From Atriophallophorus winterbourni (Eukaryota > Platyhelminthes > Trematoda > Plagiorchiida > Microphallidae), in assembly GCA_013407085.1 (NCBI GenBank), contig JACCGJ010001889.1, forward strand, positions 62,001 through 126,000: 64,000 bases of DNA. Direction: 5' to 3'. A program made the position numbers and the translations under genes. Of the stretch, positions 11,901-23,232 are shown piece after piece; position 1 is the first letter of the stretch; each line of letters begins with the position of its first letter. The notes below the pieces were generated by a model. That model ran no database searches and was not told the origin of the DNA. It was given only the letters and a program-made list of their open reading frames with translations.

Positions 11901-13970
11901 CTTCCGTCAGAGCAGCTTTTTAAAAGAGCGTTGGGTAAGTATCTGTAGAGATGTTGAGAACCGAACCCTCTCAGTGGTTTATTGGTGGCCCTTTAATATC
12001 AGAGCTTGCCTGGTCAATAGAAGTCAACCATGAATCATTTAGTGGAGATGCTCGAACAAGGGGTCAATAATTCTGCACCGATTTCAAAACAAAACAATGA
12101 GGAGAGTGTCCACATAATTTTTCTCCCATAGGCAAAAGGGGTCTGAAATTACTCATGATTAATCATGCACGGATGTGCGATCGTGCAGTACTTCTATGCT
12201 GTGCAGCTAACACCGTGCTAAATTGATTCGTCACAAGTAGTGAGCTGGATTTTGAAACACGGCATAATATGACTACCATTTCTATTTTTATTTTTTTCCT
12301 CATATCTGCCCAATCCTAGGCAACCGGACAGTATCTTAGTCCACATGCTGCTTTTGTAAGAATGCTTTGAGAAGAAAAATGCAGTAAGATTCATGCAAAT
12401 ATGTGAAATTTTAAACAAACATCTCACAAAGATGTGACACAACTCAAATAAATAATAATTCTTCTAATCATATCATAATGTTCATGAAGAAAAATTCAGA
12501 ATCAGGCAATGCTATATATATTCACTATTCATTCAAGAAATATATTGTTTATTCGATCGTGCAAAGGTGCTATAGTTTCTTGTATGTTGCTAGCATATGG
12601 CTTACATTTCCAAAAGTAAAAGGCATTACTTATCAAAACCATTGCATTGTTTTTCTGTACAATTTACATTCAGTTTAACTAAAGCTCACATCTTTATTGT
12701 CGTACACTTGCAAAATAATCTTTTCTAGACCCAGAGATAAAAGACATCCATCTTCCATTTTTAAAACCTTATGTAATTACGTAAGACAACATCAGCTCCT
12801 GACCAGACCTTATCCAAGTTATGTCAGCAATATGTATCGGAATCTTTCGCTTGAACAAGACTTAGTCTTCATATTGTTCGCAGAAAATTCTATTTGTGAT
12901 GCAACGAGTGATTCTGAACAGACATTTATTCAATATAGATGCCGGTAATGATCTCATATGCATTACAGCATTATCACGCTACCTCAGAATAATGATTGCT
13001 GGTTTCGAAAAAATCGTGTCAGCAGTCATTTTAGTCAACACATTTATATGCAGAAATGTGAGCATGTTAACCACAATCGCATTTCCGTCTCGTAATCGAG
13101 CAATTATACTGTATCTCCTTATTACATGTAAAACCTTCCCTATTTAATCGCTACCAGTAATGCATCATACTTGAGGATACGCTGTAATCTTCATACAATT
13201 ATCCAATTATATCTGTCCAATCACAGACAAGATGACAGTTTCGAAGCTTATGTTGATTTCAGCAATCATAGTGACTGAAAACATCACAACGAGTTTGCCC
13301 TGAAAATGTGTTCCTCTGTATCAAATTTCTTCATTCATCCAGTTGCTCATCTACAATTGCTATCTTAGTTTTTATTTAAATGTGTAAAATACATAATCAG
13401 CTTCTCTGTTTGCTTGTGTATGATGGAAAAATGAAACAATTTTATAGAAATACAAAACGCAACAGAAACGATAAATCAGAAAACACGTTTGAATCCAACT
13501 CTCACGTCAGACTTTTATGATTTACTACAATAAAATTCTACACATTCTCTATTCTTGATTCACGTATATATATATATATATATATATTGTTTGAGGTGGA
13601 TATCACAGTAATACAGACGGACTGACTTGAGCTTTGGCAGTAAAAACAAATGAACTGCAGCTATGCGATTGGTAATCATAGTTGATAAACATTCAAACCA
13701 AAAGCAATAGCAATATCTGGGTAATAAGTAATAAAATGCATTCTTGAAATCATGATAAATCCATGGTGTTTTAAACAATCCGAGTTACACAATATCTGAT
13801 CATTTCATAAATATAACCGGCTACAATTTGTAATATATTTTTTTGGTTTAAGCGCATTCGCTTTCATGTTTTACACGTTTCATTGTCTTATTTAGCTTTG
13901 AATTATTTGTACTCCCGTCATCAAACTTTACTGGTTATCATATGTTTGACAATATTTTGAACAATTTCAG
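8981..13970. other. Non-coding region upstream of the PLCXD gene; possible 5' exon at 11168-11196
   Basis: No recognisable gene or LINE is seen. The one item of note is a 29-nt block at 11168-11196 between a pyrimidine-rich acceptor (ACTTCTTTAACGTACAG) and a consensus donor (GCGGTAAGTAAC). Read with two leading nucleotides it gives LELTTIIRA and ends in phase 0, which would splice in frame to the exon at 13971. Its identity as a PLCXD exon is inference, and no initiating ATG was located. An (AT)n microsatellite lies at 13565-13587. Confidence 0.4.
13565..13587. repeat. (AT)n microsatellite
   Basis: A perfect run of alternating T and A. Confidence 0.9.
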
Positions 13971-14061
13971 GATCTTTTGTCTAAAGACGATTTGTGCCAA
14001 TGGATGTCATTACTACCTGATAGTATAACATCTCAACCATTAAACACACTCGCGATACCAG
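13971..14061 (+). CDS. PLCXD exon: start of the X domain
   Basis: The exon is flanked by an acceptor (TTGAACAATTTCAG) and a donor (CCAGGTAAAATT). It starts in phase 0 and encodes DLLSKDDLCQWMSLLPDS then LAIPG, ending one base into the Gly codon. That base pairs with GT at 16415 to give GSHNS. The frame upstream has a stop and no ATG, so this is not the first coding exon. Confidence 0.85.
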
Positions 14062-17000
14062 GTAAAATTGAAATTTTCATTCTCATTCGTTTTTGTTGCC
14101 ATATTAATCATTTATTAGATTTTCACCCTGAATTTGTTACTTGTGTTTAAATTGATATTGTGATACATCTTTTTCTTAACGATTTAATGCAGTTTCTAAG
14201 GCTCACTTTGTTTTACTTATGTCAGGTGAACCATTTTGAGTTTACTTCATATGCTCGGTTGTTTTGCTTTTACTATTATGCAATATCGATTAAATTCGAG
14301 ATACATTGCGGTGACATTCGTTGGCCTCTTTGTTTTGATTTCGACCTCATTTTTCATTATTCACACCGTATCACATGACTTTTCAGTCTCCAATTCACGG
14401 TTAGTAATCTCTTTCACATTGTTAAACGCAAAATGAGTTTCTCAGGTTTTCGAGGGCGTTGTTTGTTATCCGCGTACTCGTTTTTCACCATGCGAAAGCA
14501 CCATCTATTTCTCCAAAACCAAAAGATAATGCTCCACACTATGCCTATAATTTGAACAGTTTAAATATTTGACCTTCAACACGTATGTTCAATTTCCATG
14601 GGGCAAAAGTAATAAACAGATTAAAGTGAAGAAAGTCTACGATCACACTAAAAGATTGTCAAGGAAAAAGCTTCAACCCAAATGAATTAGTCAAAAATGT
14701 GAATGAGTAAAAGATATAAAGAGACAAAGGGAAAGAATAAATAGAGTTAAGCAGTTTGAGATCGTTTTTGAAGTGGTTAACTTTCATAGCAGCCCACAAT
14801 AAGACGCCAGCAGAAGAGCTTCACCGTATATGCAGCAGTCCACCATTTAAGAACAAAATTATTAAGGGCATAATATTTTTGAATGTCTAAGCGATATGCT
14901 AATAATTCAGAAACTCTCAATACGGATGTTACACGCTCTTCTCCAAATTAATTGGGAGCGTAAGCGATACAATACGCTGACCACATCACTGTTCTACACG
15001 CCATCGTTTAACGATCAACAAAATTGCAGTCGCCGCTGTGCGTGACCTACGCTTAACTCAAGAAATCCTCCAAAATGTCGACATGATATTACCTTAAAAT
15101 TAATTATACTCCATAGAATACTTTAAAAAGTAATCAGTATCACCCGACAGAATTACTAAGATTGATTATGTATGATATTTCACAACGAGAAGCTGGCAAA
15201 CCCTTCAACCGTGAAGGTCGGAATTAGTCGAGGTTGCGTGTTGTTGCCAACCATCTTCATTATCTTCCTAGACTGGATCACAGGAAGAAATAAAGGGGTT
15301 AATATCACTTTTCTGCGACCCAACTTAATGTTATAGCACACACTTAAGATAAATACCCATCTCTATTGTACCTTTATTCGAACTTAATTTGTACCACTGG
15401 CGTAAGCAACGAACATTTTCATTAAAAACCGGATTTTCGGTTCAGGTGTTAGAATGCTGCTTGCCACTAATGCGTGCGCCACATGATTAGCAGTGTCTCA
15501 GTTACATAACTTCAAGGTTGGTTAAATTCTTTGATCGGTCATTCATCTCACTCGGTGTCGCCCAAAGTGACAATTTGTTGGCCATCATACTCTTGTTTTT
15601 CGATTCAATTTAGATAATTATATATTTGTTGAGCGAGTTTGGTTAAATGATTGCCATTGGCGATGTGAATGATGAAAAAGACTCATATAGTGATTATTGG
15701 TGGCATTCAAGTATAACTTTGTTTACCACTTATCCACTGTTTCAAGGCTCACTGAACCTTATCTTAGTGCGTCCACCTGATGATGGCAAACAGCCAGAAA
15801 CCGGTAGTGGTGTGTAAGTACAGGAACAATTAACAGAAATATATATGGGCCAATTTTAAGCGCCTTGCGCGCTCGACCAAGAATCACTGTTTGATACTGT
15901 ATTTGAGTGTCTTGGTGCTTTGTAAGAACCCTTTTAAACAGTGGCATTCAAGTATAGCATTGTTTACTACATTATCACTGTTGCGAGGCTTACTGAACTC
16001 AATCTTACTGTCTACACCTTGTAATACCAAAAACCAGAAACTGACTGTGCACTGTAAATGCTGGGGGTGAGCAACAGGTTAAATCAGTTTAAAATTCTTA
16101 ATTTCTATTCTGCTTTCATCTCTCATTCTGTTTTCTTCCGTGTTCTCGATAAACAAAGGTAGCTTGATTAAGATCCGTGGGCTTTGATCATGTAGGGAAT
16201 GATTCAATGTAGCATGTAAAGTCATGATTAACCTAATCTAACGCCATATAAGTTGAGATGATTTATCCAAAAGGCACTTCTTAGACAGGAAAGATGATGT
16301 CCCTTTTAATGTTTGCTTGCTAGCCTTCTAACGGTCGAAATTATTGAGTTTGTTCGTTTCCCTATTTTGTGCAATAACACCTGTATCGATGAACAATTTC
16401 CATTCTCTCGATAGGTAGTCACAACTCGTTCAGCTCCCGCATAACGAAAGACTCGAAACCATCTCCTGATGGAGATGTATATGATTGGATCAAGTACCTC
16501 CCGGATAGTGTTGCCAGTTCCTTGTTGTACCCATGGTCGGTGACGCAAGATGTTGATATGGCGGAACAACTTCGTGTCGGAATTCGTTATTTTGATTTGC
16601 GTGTCGCCGTACGCGTGAACGAGTCAGGTTCCGATGAGTTCATTTTAGTCCACGGACAATATGCCACCCCTATTGCTGATGAATTACAAAGCATTGTAGA
16701 GTTTTTGAGAACTTACCCCAAGGAAGTATTGCTAATCGATTGCAACCATTGTTACGAGTTTGAAACTGAAAAACACACCGAGGACTTCGAACTATCAGTT
16801 TTAAATGTACGTATTGGAATATAATATTGTAAATTCGTTTTAATTACAATATTCATTTCATGCTTTCACTTCGATAAGTCACATAGTGCAGTTATGAAAA
16901 TGTGGTCAAGCCGCCACGATTGGTTTCATTATCTCAGCTGTTTCTAATTGAGAACGTGACATCTCGAGAGTGAATCCGAATAGGAAATGCCACAAGCTTA

Positions 17001-20000
17001 TGCAATAAGCACTCGAATGAGCTTCGATTGAATTCGACAGAAAACTAACTTATTATGTATCCTTACACCTTATAGCTTAGTATGTTCAATTGACACTACA
17101 GAGGAAAGGCTTAGTTACAATCTCCAGTGTTTTCATTTAACCACAACGAAATCACTATTTATTCAACCGTGGTCTCATTATTCTAATATTGTATGGAGAA
17201 CCACAATTCACAGAATCGATTGCACAGATGGAAAGTCTGTTCCTGACAACCTTCGGCTGGATTGTCGTAAATTGTTTGACACATAACCAGGTTCACACCT
17301 TCTGTTGTCTTGGGCACAAATGAAGCGATTCACCGGGCCTATTCCTGGTCTAGGATACATGTTGCTTATGTTTTATGTAACAGCTACAATCTTTGAGGTC
17401 GGTACATGGAACCTTGCACGTTCAAAACAGGAAGTGAATTGGCTAACCCTACTGAGCAAGAACTGTGCGAGCACTACATTGCCGAACAAGTTGCTTATGG
17501 CCTGAATAGATCGCGTGCTTTTGTTGTTAACCTGGATTCCTACACAATAATGACAAATTAATGTCTGTAGTTATGGTGCGGAATAATCTGAGTTGCAGAT
17601 ATAAACAAATCGATTCAAGATTCAATTATGGTGAAATTCTTGGCTGAGACATACTCTATACAAGGCAGTCAATTGATTATTGGAGTAGGGAGAGTTGTAA
17701 TCACTTCAATAATTTTCATGCTATAGAAATAATGGAACACAGCGTACAGTTATAACAGGCCATTTTACACCTATACCATGTGTTAGCCAAGGGCGTTCGC
17801 TCAAGGAAGATGGGTGAAATTATAGTATTTATTCACGAAATGTTTTTTCAAGCATATCATAATGAAAAGGTCACCAATACTATTCTTCCTTTTAAAGTCC
17901 ACACGTAACTTTCTTTGCCACGAAGATGTGTGTTATACAGCCTCAAATAAGTCGAGATTAAACCAAAAACAGGTTAGGTATGAGATAATATTGTTAATTT
18001 GGCTACCTTCCTCCAAGTTGTAGTTCATAACTGGTGCTAAATATTGTCTTGTGCCGAGGGCACCATATGTGTGCTCAAATATCTCATTCACAGTCACATT
18101 TCCATGCACAAATTTAATCACGCCATACTATGATAACCATGACAACATGTCTTCGGTTTGTTTTGTAGGTTTTACGCCCATTTCTTTATCCCTGCACCAA
18201 TGCAGTGCCAAGCCTACAAGATGTATGGTCAGCTGGAAAACAGGTATTGTTTTTTTCCTGTCAAATGACGCAAAACAACACCGTGTTCTGGCCGGTTTCG
18301 CGAATGGTTTCTCTGTGGCCAAATACCGATAGTCCTTCAGAAATGATTCGATATCTCGACGAGCATTACGGGTAAGAAGTTTCTAGTTTCGCATATATTC
18401 ATTGCTGTGTGTATGCCTCCTTCGGTCGATGTTGACCGCAAGTAGCGGTACAATAAAATTGCATATGTATGAACAGAATTTTTCGGATAAGCTGGTTTCG
18501 CGTAAATGGTCTCAACGAGTGGTTACTGGATATCGAATTTTTTGTTTAAAAGTCAATTCACTGGGTGATATCTCAATTTCTTCTCTGTGAAGGTATTCAA
18601 GGAAACAAATGCGAATCGAACAGTAGAAGCAGTTGAGGCGGCAGTGCGTTATTTCGTGTATGGCCATGTGACTGCGCATTCGGAGACCGGAGCCAAACAA
18701 ATAATTCCCTTAATTAATAGAAGGGTGTATTCGTTATTCTATTAAGTTCTGCAACGGTTATGACCGAGCAATTTTTATCTCTCCTGCAGCTTATTACACT
18801 AACCAGTTTGGTCTATCTATCTTCGTCAGACTGAGCCAGTGAAACCAGCTTCAGTGGGTCATAAAACACTGTATGGATAGTAAACAGTTTGAGTTTGACG
18901 CCACTGTTGCACGAGACTCGTTGAACGTTCTATGTGGACGGTATTAAGACAAATCTCTCATATACTAAAAGTAGTGCATGACGGTTAAAATCAAGTTCCA
19001 TTGACTTGCCAGAAACAGGTATTAATATTCGGTCAACTTTCCCATTTCATCAAGGATAAAAAGCCATTAAATCGCATTACAGTCCATTTTTTGACAATAA
19101 ATATTCCCCAAAACTTTTGCTGCGTGCAAGTAATAAATTGATATAAATTATGATAAATATAAAATTTAGAGATGAATTTTTTAAAGTAATTTTCATGGAC
19201 ATTAGTATCTCGTGGAATCATTGACAGATGATAGCTGCTAAAGATGATTTTCAGTAAGAAAAGACATGTTGTGTAATAAATTAACGAAATTCGTACTTTA
19301 TTTGATATTGCCAAATTTTCGGATGTAGACAACTAGAATGATGTGAATACATTGCTTACTTGATAACGTAAAATATTGATTTAGATTGCAGAATATTTTT
19401 CAAACACAATTCGTATTTTCCTGAGCTTGATTTACGAGACAGCTTAGTTGCGTTTTAATAGAACTTGATCGATCGAATAGTGTTGATTCAGTCTCTAATA
19501 ACGCAGAAACTTGTAAACGATAGAATGAAAAATAAGGTGGAATATTCTATATTTATGGCAATAGAGAAGATTATACGTAGCTTAAGATGTGGATGTTTTT
19601 CGGTTGATGTTCGCCGTTGTTGGACCTTTCGTCACCAAGCTGGATGACATCATTTGCAAAACGTCTTTCGAAGTGACTTATAATTGGTATGATGTTTGAG
19701 TATGATTAACCGCCGGGATTGATGGCGGACCCTGTAAAAACCTACGAATACCACATACAACTGATTTCGAACAAAGATTTGCTGATGATCTCATATAGTT
19801 TGATGACGAAAAGTACAAAGACAACAAGCTCGTGGAACACCAACCGAACAACTCTCTATTCACATCTAATTGACCTGTAAGTGCGGGTACCGACCCCAGA
19901 TTTAAACGTTTAGTTAACATAAAGGGTGGATACAGATCAGTTGAAATAGGTAGCTTTTAATCAGAATCAGAAACTATGCTCCACAGCGTTTTAGTAGAAT

Positions 20001-20779
20001 TTTTGGGCAGGGCCAATGCGGAGTATTTTGCAACACTTTGTAAGGGTGCCTGTCAAAAGATAAAAATAGAACGTCGATGCTGTTGCTTGAGTAATCCATC
20101 ATACACAGGCTTCCATAGCATTCGGTTTACCTTGATCAGGTGTGCCAAATGTCTCCAGTTGACAAGTTGGAAGGATTGTTGAACAATTTATTAAATGGAA
20201 GTAGTTAAAATTTCCGTATTGATCGTTATCAACCTCGGTTTCCTATTTAGTTTTATAACCGTAATAATAACATCCATAACTCAAAACACTTATTATGGTT
20301 AATGTATCGTCAAGAAGCAGTAATGAAAGCATTATCTTTAGCCCGAAGATTTCATGGTAAGGTGATCTGCATATCGGATAACCTTTGTAAATTTATTTGT
20401 TACCAAATCTACGGTTTATTTTCATTATATTTCTCTCTAACATGGACTCGAATTTCTTCATGTTCTAGTGCTCTTAGTTCTCATTGTAAATTTGCACTGA
20501 GGTTTTTCAATGCTCCACAGGACAAAATATTCCCGGAATCCAAACAACTTTTACGTCTTTCAAGGGGTCCTTACGCCGACAGTCTCATTTGTGTTGAATA
20601 ATTTAGGTGGATCCCTACGCCAGCTGGCAAATTCAGCTGGCCAAGCATTCATGACGTGGCTCAAGGATCCACAACGTACTGCTGGTTCAAGTACTTTGAA
20701 CATTTCCTTGATCGATTTTGTTCATACCGATTTTCCGGACTACGCTTCAACGGTGATCAAACTTAATCATTCGACTTGA
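13971..20779 (+). CDS. PI-PLC X-domain-containing protein (PLCXD family), N terminus missing
   Basis: PLCXD proteins carry only the catalytic X half of phosphatidylinositol phospholipase C and are soluble lipid-associated enzymes. Exons joined by splice site and phase are 13971-14061, 16415-16806, 17228-17266 (tentative), 18169-18371 and 20521-20779. Together they give about 326 residues, matching the usual 320-345. Landmarks in order are CQWMSLLPDS, LAIPG/SHNSF (first catalytic His), QDVDMAEQLRVGIRYFDLRV, LVHGQY (second catalytic His), YPKEVLLIDCNH, LWPNTDS and a C-terminal VLTPTV...TVIKLN that ends just before the stop, as in the family. Phases agree at every junction. Introns hold a tandem repeat (15.7-16.06 kb) but no intact LINE. 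The exon with the start codon lies further upstream. Confidence 0.9.
15690..16065 (-). repeat. ~245-bp tandem repeat unit, 1.5 copies, with hammerhead-like core
   Basis: The motif CAGTGGATAAGTGGTAAACA...GTTATACTTGAATGCCAC (minus strand) at about 15700-15740 recurs diverged at about 15945-15985, so the array has a period near 245 bp. Related single units lie at 35225-35520 and 52380-52460. Read on the plus strand, 15777-15800 is CTGATGA, a 4-bp stem TGGC/GCCA with loop AAACA, then GAAA. A small hairpin (ACCG/TGGT) follows, which is the layout of a type I hammerhead ribozyme core. The cleavage-site triplet does not fit NUH. It lies in a PLCXD intron. Confidence 0.6.
16415..16806 (+). CDS. PLCXD catalytic-core exon
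   Basis: The acceptor is CATTCTCTCGATAG and the donor AATGTACGT. The exon encodes 130 residues with both active-site histidines (SHNS and VHGQY), the GIRYFDLRV strand and KEVLLIDCNH, all hallmarks of the PI-PLC X fold. The first 54 codons lie upstream of any in-frame ATG near 16522, so a start there would lose the first catalytic His and is not credible. Confidence 0.92.
17228..17266 (+). CDS. PLCXD candidate 39-nt micro-exon
   Basis: This block fits phase 0 on both sides, between TTGCACAG and GTCGTAAATT. It encodes MESLFLTTFGWIV, filling the short helix that PLCXD proteins have between the DCNH segment and the next strand. The acceptor tract is weak, so this is a phase- and family-based inference. 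Confidence 0.45.
18169..18371 (+). CDS. PLCXD exon with the WPNT segment
   Basis: The acceptor is CGGTTTGTTTTGTAG and the donor ACGGGTAAGA. The exon encodes VLRPFLYPCTNAVPSLQDVW, then QVLFF and LWPNTDSPSEMIRYLDEHYG, the conserved middle of PLCXD. It ends in phase 2 and matches the single leading base of the next exon. A GT at 18241 is read through because the frame continues into conserved sequence. Confidence 0.85.
20521..20779 (+). CDS. PLCXD terminal exon
   Basis: The exon begins after TCAATGCTCCACAG with one base completing a Gly codon. It encodes the family C terminus: NFYVFQGVLTPTVSFVLNNL, AFMTWLKD, ISLIDFVHTDFPDYASTVIK and a short LNHST before TGA. A polyadenylation hexamer follows 74 bases later. 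Confidence 0.9.
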
Positions 20780-20852
20780 ATTACTATTCCTCTTTACCAA
20801 TTGAATTGAAATAGAAAATTTATTGGTTGCGATTTTCAAAAAAAGTCGATTC

Positions 20853-20858
20853 AATAAA
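20853..20858 (+). terminator. Polyadenylation signal AATAAA for the PLCXD gene
   Basis: A canonical AATAAA lies 74 bases after the PLCXD stop codon. Cleavage would be expected some 10-30 bases further on. No transcript evidence is available. Confidence 0.6.
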
Positions 20859-21617
20859 CACGTGCTTCTTTGTGAGAATCGGAGGGTTTCCATTAATCAG
20901 AAACAGGATCAGGGTAGCCATTTTAGACTATAACATTTGAAACTCAAAGAAAGTAATCATTGATCATAATATGATTGCGTTTTAAAATCATCAAGCTTCT
21001 CACAAAGAGATTTTACCTAACAATAACCGATTCTTGAACCACTCTAAATCAAGTCTTCAACAATCGGAACCAAACTTCTTGATAGCTTTCAATTCACAAC
21101 CACGCTTGTACGCTAACCATGGAGTATTGGTGTTTCCTTTCGATGACAAACAACAGGCGAGTTATGAGACTCAGATACAACTTCCAGATCGTGAACATAA
21201 TGGTCAAGGTAAAGCCAGGCGTTTCCGCTTTACTTACTACGACTGAAACTACATCCACTGCTCTCGAAGCCACTAACGAACTCGCTCAATTTCCTCTAGG
21301 TTGTTCTACCCTAACGAGCGCTTATGTTACGATATGCCTGCATTCAAATCACAAATTAACACAATACACGAAATTTCTGTGAAACCCGAGAGTTTCCTGG
21401 TAAGGCTACTCGGGTTAAATACAAAAATCCCCGGGTGCTGATAAAATAACACCTTTCCTCATAAAACAATGCGCCCATGCTCTATTCTCACCTCTCTCTG
21501 ATCTTCTCAACCTGTCAATGAGTTGTAGCAAGGTTGCTACTAGCGTTAAAAGTGGATTGTTGTTGGCCTCCTTCGGTCGATGTCGACCATGGATGTACAT
21601 CAGAATCGCGTGAATGT

Positions 21618-22232
21618 TCAAGTTTTGCAGCTTTTCGAATGACTGAACAGTCCGATTCGGGAGGAACAATCTCTCCCGCAGTGCTGGCAACGAAAGTCAG
21701 AACTCGGGTGTATTGCGTTAGTTGCACGCCGGCGGCGTGATCTGCGTTCAGCAGACAATAGCTGTATCTGCTCCTCCCCAACTTGAAGACGACGCTTTAC
21801 GCAGTACCTCCAATGTGAGCGGTCAAGAGCAAGTTCTTCCCAACTAGCCGGGTCGATGCCAAGAGCTTTCATATCTCTTTTGCAAACGTCTTTGTACCGC
21901 AAGTGCGGTCTGCCCAATGGTAGACTTCCTAGTTGCAACTCACCTAGAGTAGATCTTTCGGAATACGACCATTTTCCATTCTATAGACATGACCAAGCCA
22001 CGCAGGCGGCGCTGTCGCAATAGAGTGAACATGCTCTGTAGACCAGCTTTTGAAAGCACTTCAGCATTAGTCACTCTGTCCATCCACGACATGTTCAAGA
22101 TACGACGGCTGCTTCGTAGATGGAAAGCATTCAGCTTCCGTTCGTGTCTCGCGTGGGTGGTCCAGGTTTCACTGCCGTACAGTAAAGCATTTAGTACGCA
22201 CGCGCTGTATACCATCATCTTTGTCTTTACAG
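21618..22232 (-). pseudogene. RTE-like ORF2 C terminus with zinc finger
   Basis: After the gap the frame reads VRTKCFTVRQ, then, with frame changes, LLYGSETWTTHARHERKLN, ILNMSWMDRVTNAEVLSKAG, PHLRYKDVCKRDMKALG and a terminal CQHCGRDCSSRIGLFSHSKSC (CxxC...HxxxxC zinc knuckle) with a stop at 21618. This is the usual tail of zinc-finger-ended RTE-like LINEs. At least one frameshift (near 21940) separates the parts. Confidence 0.75.
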
Positions 22233-23232
22233 NNNNNNNNNNNNNNNNNNNNNNNNNNNNNNNNNNNNNNNNNNNNNNNNNNNNNNNNNNNNNNNNNNNN
22301 NNNNNNNNNNNNNNNNNNNNNNNNNNNNNNNNNNNNNNNNNNNNNNNNNNNNNNNNNNNNNNNNNNNNNNNNNNNNNNNNNNNNNNNNNNNNNNNNNNNN
22401 NNNNNNNNNNNNNNNNNNNNNNNNNNNNNNNNNNNNNNNNNNNNNNNNNNNNNNNNNNNNNNNNNNNNNNNNNNNNNNNNNNNNNNNNNNNNNNNNNNNN
22501 NNNNNNNNNNNNNNNNNNNNNNNNNNNNNNNNNNNNNNNNNNNNNNNNNNNNNNNNNNNNNNNNNNNNNNNNNNNNNNNNNNNNNNNNNNNNNNNNNNNN
22601 NNNNNNNNNNNNNNNNNNNNNNNNNNNNNNNNNNNNNNNNNNNNNNNNNNNNNNNNNNNNNNNNNNNNNNNNNNNNNNNNNNNNNNNNNNNNNNNNNNNN
22701 NNNNNNNNNNNNNNNNNNNNNNNNNNNNNNNNNNNNNNNNNNNNNNNNNNNNNNNNNNNNNNNNNNNNNNNNNNNNNNNNNNNNNNNNNNNNNNNNNNNN
22801 NNNNNNNNNNNNNNNNNNNNNNNNNNNNNNNNNNNNNNNNNNNNNNNNNNNNNNNNNNNNNNNNNNNNNNNNNNNNNNNNNNNNNNNNNNNNNNNNNNNN
22901 NNNNNNNNNNNNNNNNNNNNNNNNNNNNNNNNNNNNNNNNNNNNNNNNNNNNNNNNNNNNNNNNNNNNNNNNNNNNNNNNNNNNNNNNNNNNNNNNNNNN
23001 NNNNNNNNNNNNNNNNNNNNNNNNNNNNNNNNNNNNNNNNNNNNNNNNNNNNNNNNNNNNNNNNNNNNNNNNNNNNNNNNNNNNNNNNNNNNNNNNNNNN
23101 NNNNNNNNNNNNNNNNNNNNNNNNNNNNNNNNNNNNNNNNNNNNNNNNNNNNNNNNNNNNNNNNNNNNNNNNNNNNNNNNNNNNNNNNNNNNNNNNNNNN
23201 NNNNNNNNNNNNNNNNNNNNNNNNNNNNNNNN
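22233..23232. other. Assembly gap of exactly 1000 N
   Basis: The run of N is exactly 1000 bases, a round number suggesting a placeholder. It replaces the catalytic RT core of the RTE element. Apparent long frames across it are artefacts. Confidence 0.98.

Noticed and set aside
12478..13147. Overlapping plus-strand frames of 66-83 codons.
   Set aside because: They are AT-rich with no splice context or motif I can support. One (RPRDKRHPSSIF...) looked slightly protein-like but has no phase partner.
21034..21382. Two overlapping plus-strand frames downstream of the PLCXD stop.
   Set aside because: The PLCXD protein already ends at its conserved C terminus and a polyadenylation signal follows. 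These frames lack family features.
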